DNA from: Strigamia acuminata
Lineage: Eukaryota; Arthropoda; Chilopoda; Geophilomorpha; Linotaeniidae
DNA: 64,000 nt
Assembly: GCA_949358305.1 (NCBI GenBank)
Contig: OX442315.1
Coordinates: 32,266,427-32,330,426, forward strand
Reading direction: 5' to 3'
Made by a program: the position numbers and the translations under genes. The notes below the pieces were generated by a model. The model saw nothing but the letters and a program-made list of their open reading frames with translations. It did not search any database and was not told where the DNA came from. Below, in pieces: positions 23,404-34,793 of this stretch (its first letter is position 1; each line of letters opens with the position of its first letter).

Positions 23404-26097
23404 TATAGCTGGGAATATAGAAATACAAGTTGGAGATTTCAGACTCATTCGTTTCCAACAACCAGTTTTGTTAAGTCCAGTAGTCGAATAAAGCTCAGTA
23501 GTAAAATTACTAGAGTATTTTTATTTTCATTTTATCTTATTTTAGATGTTAATGCAGATGACATTTAACATTTCATTCGTTTTTCTTCCGCTATCTTACA
23601 ATCTCTTCAGTAATAACGTGTGACAAGATCAAGAAGTTTGACCTTAGGTGACCCAAGTATGAACTGCCTTAAACCAGTTGATCTTTTAACCGGATCTTCA
23701 ACTGACTTTTACACTCCTGCTCTTGTAGGATTCGAAGAATGGTGGAAACACGTTTGGGATGGATTAAATTTCACACGTTTCAAGATTCTAAATTCAGATG
23801 TTTGTTTATTGTAGAAAATATAATGACTGCATATTCAAGCGAGAAAAACCTAACTCCCTACTTTTCCGACACGTATCTCGAAATCCATACACATCTAAAG
23901 AAGCAAATGAAGACATTTGGAAAGTTTCGACGACTGTTTGTGTTTGCCAGTTTGCGCATGCTCGGGAGAACGATCATTTAAAAGCATCCAAAAAAATTCA
24001 TTTATTACATTTGAATGTACCTACTGATCCCTCCCCGTTCTTAACGTTAAGCAAAGCAAAAAGATCCATTTAAGCAAAATATGAGATAAAAACATCTTAT
24101 ATTGAAGTTAAAAAAAAAACCTAATCAACCTAAATCACTTAAGCCTATTTTGTACGACCAATTTTGAATGTACCCCGTTCTGTTTCAACAAACCAAAGTA
24201 AATATTCTTTATACTTGAAAATCTTAAACTTGAATCAATTCCAAAGATTGTTAAACAAAATCCCCACCGAGTTCACGCTTTTACGACATTCCTTAATGCC
24301 ATTTTACTCCGTAAACTGGAAACAGGTGCAAACAACGTGACGAGATGAGATCATAAAACATTGGCATATAAATCTTTGACAAATTACGCCTCATTCGTCA
24401 ATTCATTCCAGAGAACGACAATCGATATGTAAAACCAACTAATTAAAAAACATGGATTGGAAAACAAAAAAGCTTTAAATCAATGCAACGAGACTTTCGA
24501 ATTTATTTGAACAAGAAGATAGGAGAAGTAGAAGGAGCAAAAGAAAGAAAAAAATCAATACAAGATACGAAATTCAAACCGATGGTGACAGATTATTTCG
24601 TGCTCTATCACGCATGGGTAATCACATCTGTTCCAAAGGGCATCTGGAAATCAATCAACGAGAAGTAACATATTGAAAAACAGCATTTCCAAACTCGGAA
24701 TTGGCAAAAAATAAATGCAAAAACAAATCTGCAAATATTTCTCTATACTTGTACATAACTCGCACAAAGAATTATAAAAAATACTCTTCAAGTTTCATCA
24801 GATTTCCGCAAAAGGCATATCAATTCTCCGTTTCAATCTCAGCATACAGTATATCTCTTAAATCAATCCAACTTTTTCAATTCCCATGTAGGCCTACAGC
24901 AGTTTTGTTGACGTCTGCGAGAGAAGAGGATTGAATTCTAAACCAGAAATCGACACTCGATTTAATTGTTGCAATACTTAATAAACCCGTTTCCACTTGT
25001 ATACTCAAAACCACCACAACGTTGATCTATTTCAGCCGGTTTACGCCTAACTGTGTACTGTGTTCTACTACGCGGAAAAGTATAGTATAGTCTGCTATTT
25101 TCGTTGGAAATTCAAACTGGGAATTCAAAATTGCTCTTTTATTTATTTGCATTAAATTGTGGGTGTATTTTGTTTGTGCATCAAATCTCCAGCGTCCCAC
25201 ATGGTTCGAAAAATGTAATCTTACTAATGCACTGGAAAATATAGCAATCGGAAACGTATTATTGGCCATTCGTTCAGATGATAAACCATTTAAGCAGCAG
25301 GGTTAAACAGATAACATAGTGGTAACATTAATGCTAGTTTAATGAGCCATAAAGCACGGGCCAATTCCTCGCCTTTAGTGCACGCTTGTTTTTGTTTCTT
25401 TACTACAGTAATGTCAGGTTCCGTGTGTCGGTATCAAAAAGAAGAAATGTGTAGTTCTTGATGTTTTGAGTTACGTCTAAACTATTGCCTAGTTCACACT
25501 TGAACCACTTATGTAGAAGTTGCAACTTTTAAAAAGTCTAATTTCTACAAGTGTGAATGATCTATTTTTAGACTGTTCACACTTATTAATTAGTTACCGG
25601 TATGTGGATATCAGTGACGTTTTTTCAGAACGCACGATATCGCATGGCAGTAACGCATGGCAGTGCTATTCATATGCGCGGCATCGCGTGTAAGAATTAT
25701 TCTTACATGTCGCACGTACGAATATCGCACATATTATGGATCACCAGCTTAATGATTGGGTGGGAGGGAGTGTGGGTGGATGGGTTGGTGGTTGGTTTCT
25801 ACGTATCACTTAAGTAGTTGTTCAATGTGTTTTCATTCGGCAGTTAGACAGAGTTCTGCACGACATTTGATTGAGTTCTGTACAGTCATCACATACTGAT
25901 TGGAACTATTGCTGCTTAACTAAACTGATCTGAAAGAAACTGTGTAATGAGCATCAGTCAAGCTAAAGGTTGATTTCTCAATAATTATTCTCACTTATAA
26001 ACTTTGTTGAAATGCCAATTGTTGGATTATTTAGACTAATTTGATGGTGCTCTACAACATTTTAATTAAAAATTTCTTTTATGAACAAAAAACATTT
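23404..26097. other. Non-coding, AT-rich; one small foldback
   Basis: At 25493-25557 an imperfect hairpin has outer arms TTCACACTTG/CAAGTGTGAA and inner arms TGTAGAA/TTTCTACA. No ORF here shows recognisable protein features. Confidence 0.45.
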
Positions 26098-26358
26098 AAC
26101 TTAAGATAACTAAAATAAGTTATATTGTACTAATTCGGTGGTGGTCTACAACTTTGTAATTGGAAATTTTGCTGTATCTTAAACGGTTTAAAAGTTAGCA
26201 AGTGAATAACCTTAAAAATGACCTTCAAAGTCAAATTTGATGAAGTCATTGGATTGCTCTCACCCAACTTCCTATAGGAGCGCTTCATCAAAGTTGGCCT
26301 AGTTGAAATTGCTCAGGAAATATTTGGAGGGAACCAGACTTTTAGGACACCCTGTATA
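26098..26358 (-). repeat. Dispersed repeat with ACAGGGTGT terminus (right copy)
   Basis: An inverted counterpart of 9-262, ending ...AGGACACCCTGTATA. Just inside it (about 26042-26097) the element's own GTTGTAGAGCACCATC block appears a second time, so the family carries a short internal duplication. Confidence 0.7.
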
Positions 26359-27620
26359 TCAAATGTATAAATACATTTTGTATGTGATTCCAATACATTT
26401 AAGATTCGAATATATTCCAATTAGTTGGAGAATATATTCTTGATGTATTCTGTATACAGTATATTGTGCATATATGTATTCAATGTATAATGGATACATC
26501 TGAAATGTACTAAAAAGGGTCCACATATACGCAACTTGTATTATAAATACATTTTAAACATATATGGTAAATACATTACTTTTTCGTATGGGACAGAGTT
26601 GATAGAAAAATGTCTTGCTGGAACTTATCGTCGCTAATAATCGTTGTAGCTATTTATTACGGAGTACATACATTCTTTATTCATGTCAACTGTGTATTTG
26701 GATGGAGCATTTTTGATCTAGCACTGATACTAATACTGATACCGATGGTCCTCTTCTTCCAGTCTTTTTTCTTGGTGTTCTAGAAGATTGTTGTTATTTA
26801 TTTTGGATGGGTGAGGATGAGATTATGAGAAGTTGAGTGTGTTTACTTTTCTTTGTTATCGCACTTGGGTTTGTTTGTTCAATTCAGAGTGGAGGATCAG
26901 GGATATTTTTTAACGTTTCCACTATTTTCCCAGCATTCTGTTGCAACATTTTGCAATTTACTATGAGTGTCTTAAATATTGCAGAGGAAAGTAGCACTCG
27001 ACCAAGTTAAATTGTTCTTTTTTTGCTATAAATCATTCTTTTCTCACACTGCCAAGTTAAAAAACCCTCATGATTGAAGATAACTATAAATTAATTTAGC
27101 CACGTACACACAAACCAGAAGGAATAAGAAAAATGATGCAACTGATCCCTTTGGCACTTTCCTAACGTGACAGTTGACGTTTGATTACATACTATCTGCT
27201 AGGTTATAGCCAAAGGTATTACAGAAACAAAAGGAAACACGAATAAAGAGATTCTGCATCAGATAAATACTCCTGAAAAATTATGAACATTTAAGCATGC
27301 TTTTGATGTCAAGGTGGATTCCTCACCTTGATATTTGTAACACAAACAACAGTACAATAAGTAAGTTCAATCTGGTTGGTGTTATTCAAAAGTGAATTTT
27401 CATCGATAAAAAAAGATGTTACTTTTCTTTTTGAAACTAAATGTACATTTGTCTTCTCGTCTAGGCGTTACTTAAATACCGCAAGTGGTAGGTGTCTAAA
27501 AGTTTCTATATAGTTACAAAACCACGTAAAAAACCCAATAAAACAAGTTTCATCCATATCCCATGGTCGGTTTTCGAGAAACAGACTCCTGTTTTCATCT
27601 GTTTTCATCTTGAAAGTATT
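26359..27620. other. Non-coding; ATACATT/ATGTATT-rich tract
   Basis: Positions 26359-26583 are dense in ATACATT, AATGTAT and TATATTC words in both orientations, probably a degraded simple repeat. The remainder is AT-rich with no gene. Confidence 0.45.
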
Positions 27621-27853
27621 TTTTATTTTTGATATTTTATGCATGGTCCGTCGTGTTGGTCTGTCGTGTTTGTGGTATAGTTGCTTAAAAATCAGCAAAA
27701 GGCACACACTACAAATGCTGAGCTTAATAAGACTTATAATGCCTGTCTAGGGTATTAGGTCATGCAAGGAGCGTTCTGAGAAAACCTTTTTTGAGGACCC
27801 AACCTTATATTTTCACCAAGAAGGAAAACCACAAGAAAACCCAGCTGGTAGTG
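27621..27853. repeat. 233-bp direct repeat, copy A
   Basis: Nearly identical to 28375-28607 (offset 754; two substitutions noticed, in TCCGTCGTGTTGGTCTGTCG). Similarity to 492-593 continues beyond the right edge of this copy, so copy A is probably the original and copy B the duplicate. Confidence 0.9.
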
Positions 27854-28374
27854 GGCGGCAGATGTTCTTGCTATTAAAACTACTTTAAATCAAACAGGAA
27901 TGAGAATTTGAGAAACAATTATGGAAAATTGCTGTAACAATGAATCATGGCAGCTATTTTGTGTTGTACTACTCTGAATATGAATTCCTTAGAAAGTTCT
28001 GTTAGTTGATTTGGCAAATCCTGATATACTGTGAGTAAATTTGGATTTTTTACACACCTGGCACTCAAAACTCAACTAACAAAACAAGTTTTAGACTTTA
28101 AAACAAAAAATTTAAACTTTAAAACAAAAAAATTTAAACTTTAAAACAAAAAAAAAATTTAAACTTTAAAACAAAAATTTTTTAAACATCTTTTGAAATG
28201 CAGGCACCGTGTTTAAGGCTGTTGTATCTATTATTCATGTATCCGGCCCCAGACACATTAATATGAGATGCACTAGAGTCGTTTTTACAACATTGTTTGC
28301 AAACCAGATTCAGTAACTGCATTTGAAAAGTCCGACTTAGTCTAGTTTCATTTTTAAAACAGTCTAACTGCATA
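27854..28374. other. Spacer between direct repeats; short tandem repeat
   Basis: It contains about four units of a TTTAAACTTTAAAACAAAAA-type tandem repeat at 28091-28186. No gene. Confidence 0.7.
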
Positions 28375-28607
28375 TTTTATTTTTGATATTTTATGCATGG
28401 TCCGTCATGTTGGTCCGTCGTGTTTGTGGTATAGTTGCTTAAAAATCAGCAAAAGGCACACACTACAAATGCTGAGCTTAATAAGACTTATAATGCCTGT
28501 CTAGGGTATTAGGTCATGCAAGGAGCGTTCTGAGAAAACCTTTTTTGAGGACCCAACCTTATATTTTCACCAAGAAGGAAAACCACAAGAAAACCCAGCT
28601 GGTAGTG
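28375..28607. repeat. 233-bp direct repeat, copy B
   Basis: Duplicate of 27621-27853; see that entry. Confidence 0.9.
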
Positions 28608-28920
28608 AACATTAAAAGTTGCTTTTGGGTTGTTTTAATGGAAAATGTTTAAATATGCAAAAAATAAAAGCATGCAAAAGTTTCAGCTAAAATATTTTGC
28701 AGTTCATAAGTTGTGTGTAATCGAAAGCAGACTAAATTGACCACCATTTTTTCAAGTTAGATCGAAATAACCCTCAGTTAAGCTGACCAGATCAAATGAC
28801 ATCAAATTAACATTCTAAATTTGGCGTTTAAACAAGCAGTTGTTTAATTTAAATAACTTAATCTGCAGCTTTAAATGATAAATGGTTCCCATAAAGCGCT
28901 ATAGATCACACTAAACTATA
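28608..28920. other. Non-coding, nothing recognised
   Basis: AT-rich sequence between the duplicated block and the 402-bp MITE. Confidence 0.5.
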
Positions 28921-29322
28921 CTCTGGCTCACTGTAAGAGTATACCCAGTTCCCATTGGCCGTGCCTGATTACTCCTAACTGTTGACTTTGTTCTGCAACC
29001 AGGAAAAGTAGTTTTATACTGTTTTAAATTTGTATGATTGTTATAATAGTTAAAATGATGTAAATTGATTTGTTTTTTATAACAGAATGTTTTTAAATTC
29101 TTAAATCAATGTTTTATGCTGTTCTTATTTCAAAATACATGTCAGCTTAGTTTTTCAGTTTATTGGTTGCTTTGTCAGGAAAGCAAGCAATTTTTTAATT
29201 TTTTGATTGGTTGTTTTGTCTGGCAAGCACTCAACATGTATTTTGGCCTACTTTTATGTATACCTACACCAGTGAAATGGCTTGGCCAATAGGAACTGGT
29301 CCCTTCTTACGATGAGCCAGAG
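28921..29322. mobile_element. 402-bp MITE related to the 422-bp family
   Basis: It has inverted ends of about 45 bp starting CTCTGGCTCACTGTAAGAG, flanked by TA on both sides. It shares CCCATTGG, a following GCC...TTACT pattern and an internal GGAAAAGTAG with the 422-bp MITEs. It is therefore probably a diverged member of the same superfamily. No transposase. Confidence 0.82.
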
Positions 29323-29369
29323 TACAGGACTAGAAACTCCTGGTTAAATTTCAAAAAGAGAGTATGGTA

Positions 29370-30495
29370 TGTCGCGGGTTTCTTATTCTGCGCGCTGCTG
29401 GAAGTGCTTGGCTTGTCCAGGCATTGTTTCTTCGCTGAGCAGCCTCCTTCGTCGTGCTCGTTGGAGAGACGTTTCTCGGCCTTCTGGCGTTTGCGACCAA
29501 AGAAACCTAAAAAGTGTAATTGGTGCATTGCTCGCTGCGAGGAAATAAAACCGTGTCTTGGCCTCCAATCTGGGCGGTCGGGTCGATCGTCTTGGATTTG
29601 TTGGAGCCAAATCTTAATTTCCTCGGTCGAGTAACCGTCCGGCTGCAAATAATCGAAAACTTCGTCATGCGCGGTTCGTCTCACTTCTTCGTAATACGCC
29701 ATATGAATCTGGTGTTTTTCTTCATCTGTTTCGGCGTCGCGCCACTGTTCGTAAACATCCCATCCTCGCTGGTTGTCGGGGAAGGCGGCTCGGATTAGTG
29801 GATTCGGGATTGGTGCTGGTGGGTCCATGTTTCTTGAGATAACTGCCCGTAATGCTGCTTGGTATTGGCGTGGCATGTAGTGGATCAACGTTTGCTGGCT
29901 GGACCAGTAGCGGTTGATCGCACGAGACAATAATAGGCGAATCTTCCATGGTTCAAAGTTGACCGATTCTTCGAGCGCTTGTCGGAACAGTATGGGGATG
30001 ACTTCTCGCCATAAGCTGCCTGCGGAAACTCTTTTCGGGTCGATTTGTCCCCACGTAGTGCGATATCCGTCCTAAATATTAGAATATTAATGAATATATT
30101 AGGATCGTTGATTAATTTGTCATATTTTTCTCTAGAGATTCTTTCGTCTAACACAAGATGGCGTCATGGTCGGCCATGTGCTTTTCGACCACGTGTCTTG
30201 AAGTTACTTTTTCTTTCGGTGTTTGATTAATTTTGACGATTCGTCACTTAAAGTTAAATTATTTCTTCGTTCGTGGTCAGTCCACGAACTTATTTCGTAT
30301 TTTTGATTCTCGATAATTGAATTTTTTCTATTTTTTACTTACGTCGGGTTGGACATCGGGTTCATTGGGTTCGTCCCAATTTCCCTCTTCGTTGTTTACG
30401 ACTATTTGTAACAACTCCACTTGTTCTTCATCGTCATCCTCGGAAGCGTTGTTTACGGCCCGTTCAATTTCTTTCTTCCAATCATTTCTTTTCAT
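29370..30495 (-). pseudogene. Third ORF of copy 1, 3'-truncated
   Basis: Predicted exon 1 is 30495-30343, followed by an intron (30342-30072) with GTAAGT and TTTAG borders and the beginning of exon 2 (30071 downward). Similarity to the intact copies ends at 29370. The frame then runs through about 20 foreign codons to a stop at 29307. About 660 codons of the intact protein are lost, together with the 3' UTR and LTR. Confidence 0.8.
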
Positions 30496-30713
30496 TTTTC
30501 GGAAATTAATTTGATACTTTGATTTACGGCTGCCTCGAGGTGATCGTCGCTTAGTCGGAGATGACAGTGATAAATGTGGGTCGGGTTAGAGGTTAACTAT
30601 TAGTCTCGTGTCGTCTTTGATTGGTTTGGCCAATTAAGACGCATTGTGGGACGTAACAGGTGTCCCCCCTGTGGTTGTTTTTATCGATTGTTTGAGACAA
30701 TGGCTGGAGTCGC

Positions 30714-33700
30714 TTATTGTTTTCCGACGAGTTTCCCGTCTTTTATGAACGGGTTTGGCTTGTGTCGACGCATACCGTATATTTTATCAGGTTTGAGGAT
30801 TCTTGTAGTCTTATTTTTGTTTGATTGCTTTCCTTTTTTAGGAGATTCTTCGACTATTTCCTCCCTCTCCGAAATCTCATCCGGGGCGTCGGCCGCTTCG
30901 TGTAACTCATCTTGAACTAAATTGGTTGGGCCAGTTTGTTCATCTAAAAACATGTCGCGAATAATTGGATTCTGCGCTGGTTTCGTCTGATATTCCGTCC
31001 AAGCCTCTTGAGGAAACTCCGGTAAGTATGGAGTTAATTCTCGGGCGTGGATCGATCTAAAATTAACGTTGTCTGCCAATCTTTTTAGCTTGAAAGCGTT
31101 TCCGCCGTGGGCTTCGAGTATGACGTACGGGCCGTCGCGTTTGTCTGCTAGGCCTGAGTGGATCCCCTTATCGGCGCTGGACTGAATATGTGTGTCTTTC
31201 CAGACGAGGTCATTGACTTTAAAATTGCAGAAGGGCCGATCCTTTCCAGCAATGCTAATACGATCTCTCATGTCGAATATGTGAGACATCATATGTTGAT
31301 AAGTGGCCGAAATAATTTGCTCCAATCTGTCGACGTAAATATGAGGCTTCTCAGGATCAATTTCCAGTATTTCCTCCGGTATTCGCGGGTCCCAGGGCAC
31401 TCTGAGTTCCCGAGCGAAGTTTAGAAACGCGGGAGAAAATTTGCGGTTCCTCGAGATCGTTGTGCGGATGCTGAAGGCAATTTCACGAAGATATTCGTCC
31501 CAGCTGGAGTGAACATCGGTGAAAATTGCCAGCGCATATTTTATGTCGCGATTTAACCTTTCGACGGGATTGGCCCGTGGATTATAGGTTGATGTGTATG
31601 ATGTTTCGATGTCGAATTTTTTACAGAAGTCTTTATACAAATTCGACGCAAACTGTGGTCCATTATCGGAAATTAGTTTCCGAGGGAATCCAAAATGAAG
31701 CGCCACTTCGTACAAACATCGAATGATTTTCTGCTTAGTTGGTCTCTCCATTGGAAAGAGCTCGGGCCATCCGGTCGCGACATCCATGATTATTAAAATA
31801 TATTTGTTTTTATTGGAGGACGTGGGTTTTGGGCCCATTAAATCCACGCTCCAGCAGTCGAAGGGTGCGAAGGGGCCGAGTGAGATTCTTTCGTAATTCT
31901 TGGGCGTCCTAGGTTTGCACGCTTGGCATCTGGGGCAGTGGTGAATGAAACGAACAATATCTCGGGTCATTTTGGGCCAAAAATAGAGTTGGTTCGCACG
32001 GTAGATTGTTCTGGCCACTCCAGAATGTCCGGCGAGTGGGTGTCCGTGGACCATCCACAGAAACCTTGTTAGCAGACTCCTGGGTATAACGACTTTCATC
32101 GAAGTACCTGTCTCCGTCAGATCATCGCGGAAATTCGGGTGGTGTTTTAGTAGAAGTCCATCCTCGATTAAGTACGTGGAGGCTTCTCTTTCGAATTCTT
32201 CGCGTTGGATTTCGTCGAAATTCTTGTCGGGAAATTTTTTATCTGTGATGAAGTCTTGATAAGTTTTACAGAAGTCGTCTGTCGTTTGGGCGGCTATTAA
32301 TTCGTCCCTGGTGGGTGGCTTGCTGTTCGTCCCCTTGCTTACGTGGGTGACGAATGCTCGAACGTACTTGTCGGAGATTCGAGGTTCTATTGTTAGCTCG
32401 TAATTTGGGTGAGCGTCCCTGACAGACTGGTACGCTCGGAGCCAATAATTGTAATAATTTTGGTCTCCTGACTCGAGTTTCTCCTTGGGTAATTCGTTTA
32501 GCTTTTTAAATTCCCATTTTCGGACGGGGTTCGGACAGTAGAAGAGGCGTGAGTCGTCCTCTCCGCAGTCGGTCTCGTCTTCGGGGTCTGAAGCTGGGGC
32601 TCGTGAGAGGGCGTCTGCCACGACGTTGAATTTTCCGGGTCGGTATTCAATGATTAAGTCACAAGCCATTAACTCTAGCTGCCAGCGCGCCATTCTTCCG
32701 GATGGTTCTTTCAACGCCATTAACCATTTTAGTGCTTCGTGGTCGGTTTGTACGTTGAACTTGGTAAATTCCAGGTATGGTCTGAATTTTCGGATTGCCC
32801 AGACGACGGCTAGACATTCTAACTCTGTCGCATTATAATTCTTTTCGGCTGCTTGTAATTTCCGGCTGATGAACATCGTCGGGACCTCTAACATTACTCC
32901 GTCGATGTCATGCTTTTGAAGCAACGCAGCACCTAGGCCAATTCGACTGGCGTCGGTGTGAAGAGTGAATTCTCGATTAAGATCTGGCAGGGGAATCCGT
33001 TTTACATCGATCAGCATTTGTTTTATTTTGTTAAACGATGTTTCGCAGTGGTCAGTCCATTCGAACTCTTTATCGTTGCGTAACAGATCTGTGATGGGCG
33101 CCGCGACGTCTGCCAAATTTGGGAGTAATCGATTGAAGAAATTCACCATGCCCATGAAACGTTGGACTCCTTTTACATCTTCCGGGGCGGGGAACTGGCT
33201 AATGGCCTGGGTCTTTTTCGGGTCGATGGATAGGCCACCTGTTCCGACTGTGTAACCCAGGAATGCCAATTCTTTGCGGCAAAATTTACTTTTCCCTGGA
33301 TGGATGTTTAGTCCGGCCTTTGTGAGTCGCTCCATGACGTCATTCACATGCATCAAGTGCTCTGTAAAGGTCTGAGAGACTATTACTATGTCGTCAAGAT
33401 AAGCCCATGCGTATTTGTGTAAGGCGTCGCCGAGAACTTTTTCTATTAATTTTTGAAAGGTGGCGGGTGCGTTTACTAACCCGAAGGGCATTACATTAAA
33501 CATCAGTCGACCCTGTGGTGCCCAAAAAGCTGTTTTCTCCTTATCCTCTTCCCGCAATTCAACCTGCCAGTAACCCTTGGACAAGTCCATGGTCGTGACC
33601 CAGTTAAATGGGGCGAGTTCTCGTAAAATTGCTTCTATTGATGGCATTTGGATGGGGTCAATGACGGTTATGGCGTTTAAAGGTCTATAATCGATGCAGA

Positions 33701-34727
33701 GGCGCGGTTCGGAGCCTGGTCGCATGACGAGGACAATCCTCATTCCATACTCTCCGATGGCGTGCGACACGATCCCCTTTTCGAGCAACTCGTTGCACAT
33801 TGTTCTTACGATGTGTCTCTTCTGGGGATTCATAGTCTTAAAAGGCACTCGTACCGGTTTGCCCGTAACCAATTCGATCTCGTGCATTACGTAACTTGTC
33901 TTCCCTGGATCCTTATTTAAGTTCTTCGAGTGCTTCTTGAGCATTTCCTCGAGGAGTTTCGTTTGTACTTCTCCAAGGTTGGCGTCTGCAGCCAGATTAT
34001 GTATTAAATTCTCCTCTTGGAGGGTAGTATTAAATGATTTAAAATTATAGTCTTGGATGAACTTTTTAATTTCGCCTCCTCCCCATTCCTCGTCGTCCTT
34101 AGCTTTGTCTAGGAGTTCCGGAGGTATTATGGGTAGTCGTGGGTCCTCGTGGTTGTCGATGTAATTCCACGAACGTGTGACTGGGTTGGGCTGGATGTTC
34201 ATCCGTTCCATCAAATCCATTCCTATCAGCAGGATTGTGTCTCGGGTTGGTAACACGATGAAGAAATGCTTAATCGTGCCTCCTTCCCATACGAAATCGG
34301 TTGATAACGTCCCCACTGCTCTAACTTCTCCCGCTGCCGTAAGAACTCGAATATTCTCGTTCATCCCCCGTAATTTTCTCTGTATTTTTTCGTCGAGTGA
34401 TTCGAATAAGTCGGTAGAGATAAACGACTGATCCGCTCCCGAGTCGAGTAGTCCCATTAATACCTTTTTGCCGAAAGAGACCGGTATTTTAGCCAGTACG
34501 CTCTTCGCTTCCGTTGATAGGTTGCAACGAAGTATTCGCTTTTTAAGAGGATTGGCCCCTTGGTCAAGCGGTAAAGTCATGAAAGCGTTGGCTATGCCGT
34601 CTTCGTCTCTAATTTCGAATTTCCGTTTGTTGGTTGGAGTTGTGACTTCCTCGTTGGCAGCTTCCTCGAAAAATTCCAACAATTTTTTCATTTCTTTAAT
34701 TTGTTTTTCCACTAGTGTAAGGTCCAT
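30714..34727 (-). CDS. pol: Pol polyprotein, copy 1 (PR-RT-RNaseH-IN), 1337 aa
   Basis: An intact frame that looks identical in translation to copies 2 and 3; domains are described at 43879-47892. It lies downstream of a gag broken by an insertion and upstream of a truncated third ORF. The unit also lacks its own 3' LTR, so it cannot be a complete autonomous element although its pol is open. Confidence 0.95.
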   Translation of the reverse strand: MDLTLVEKQIKEMKKLLEFFEEAANEEVTTPTNKRKFEIRDEDGIANAFMTLPLDQGANPLKKRILRCNLSTEAKSVLAKIPVSFGKKVLMGLLDSGADQSFISTDLFESLDEKIQRKLRGMNENIRVLTAAGEVRAVGTLSTDFVWEGGTIKHFFIVLPTRDTILLIGMDLMERMNIQPNPVTRSWNYIDNHEDPRLPIIPPELLDKAKDDEEWGGGEIKKFIQDYNFKSFNTTLQEENLIHNLAADANLGEVQTKLLEEMLKKHSKNLNKDPGKTSYVMHEIELVTGKPVRVPFKTMNPQKRHIVRTMCNELLEKGIVSHAIGEYGMRIVLVMRPGSEPRLCIDYRPLNAITVIDPIQMPSIEAILRELAPFNWVTTMDLSKGYWQVELREEDKEKTAFWAPQGRLMFNVMPFGLVNAPATFQKLIEKVLGDALHKYAWAYLDDIVIVSQTFTEHLMHVNDVMERLTKAGLNIHPGKSKFCRKELAFLGYTVGTGGLSIDPKKTQAISQFPAPEDVKGVQRFMGMVNFFNRLLPNLADVAAPITDLLRNDKEFEWTDHCETSFNKIKQMLIDVKRIPLPDLNREFTLHTDASRIGLGAALLQKHDIDGVMLEVPTMFISRKLQAAEKNYNATELECLAVVWAIRKFRPYLEFTKFNVQTDHEALKWLMALKEPSGRMARWQLELMACDLIIEYRPGKFNVVADALSRAPASDPEDETDCGEDDSRLFYCPNPVRKWEFKKLNELPKEKLESGDQNYYNYWLRAYQSVRDAHPNYELTIEPRISDKYVRAFVTHVSKGTNSKPPTRDELIAAQTTDDFCKTYQDFITDKKFPDKNFDEIQREEFEREASTYLIEDGLLLKHHPNFRDDLTETGTSMKVVIPRSLLTRFLWMVHGHPLAGHSGVARTIYRANQLYFWPKMTRDIVRFIHHCPRCQACKPRTPKNYERISLGPFAPFDCWSVDLMGPKPTSSNKNKYILIIMDVATGWPELFPMERPTKQKIIRCLYEVALHFGFPRKLISDNGPQFASNLYKDFCKKFDIETSYTSTYNPRANPVERLNRDIKYALAIFTDVHSSWDEYLREIAFSIRTTISRNRKFSPAFLNFARELRVPWDPRIPEEILEIDPEKPHIYVDRLEQIISATYQHMMSHIFDMRDRISIAGKDRPFCNFKVNDLVWKDTHIQSSADKGIHSGLADKRDGPYVILEAHGGNAFKLKRLADNVNFRSIHARELTPYLPEFPQEAWTEYQTKPAQNPIIRDMFLDEQTGPTNLVQDELHEAADAPDEISEREEIVEESPKKGKQSNKNKTTRILKPDKIYGMRRHKPNPFIKDGKLVGKQ

Positions 34728-34741
34728 CTTTTTCGAAGTTA

Positions 34742-34793
34742 TCGCGAGCGGATGTGGAATTATTTTTGTTCCGCCCGCGAGTTCCAGTTTTTT
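34742..34793 (-). promoter_or_regulatory. -1 frameshift signal, copy 1
   Basis: The slippery heptamer A AAA AAC (34793-34787) is in the gag frame, followed by a 6-nt spacer and an 11-bp stem (34780-34770 with 34752-34742). It is the same as the signal at 47907-47958. Confidence 0.85.

Noticed and set aside
9-26358. A giant (Maverick-like) transposon bounded by the ACAGGGTGT repeats
   Set aside because: No integrase, DNA polymerase B, capsid or transposase genes lie between the repeats.
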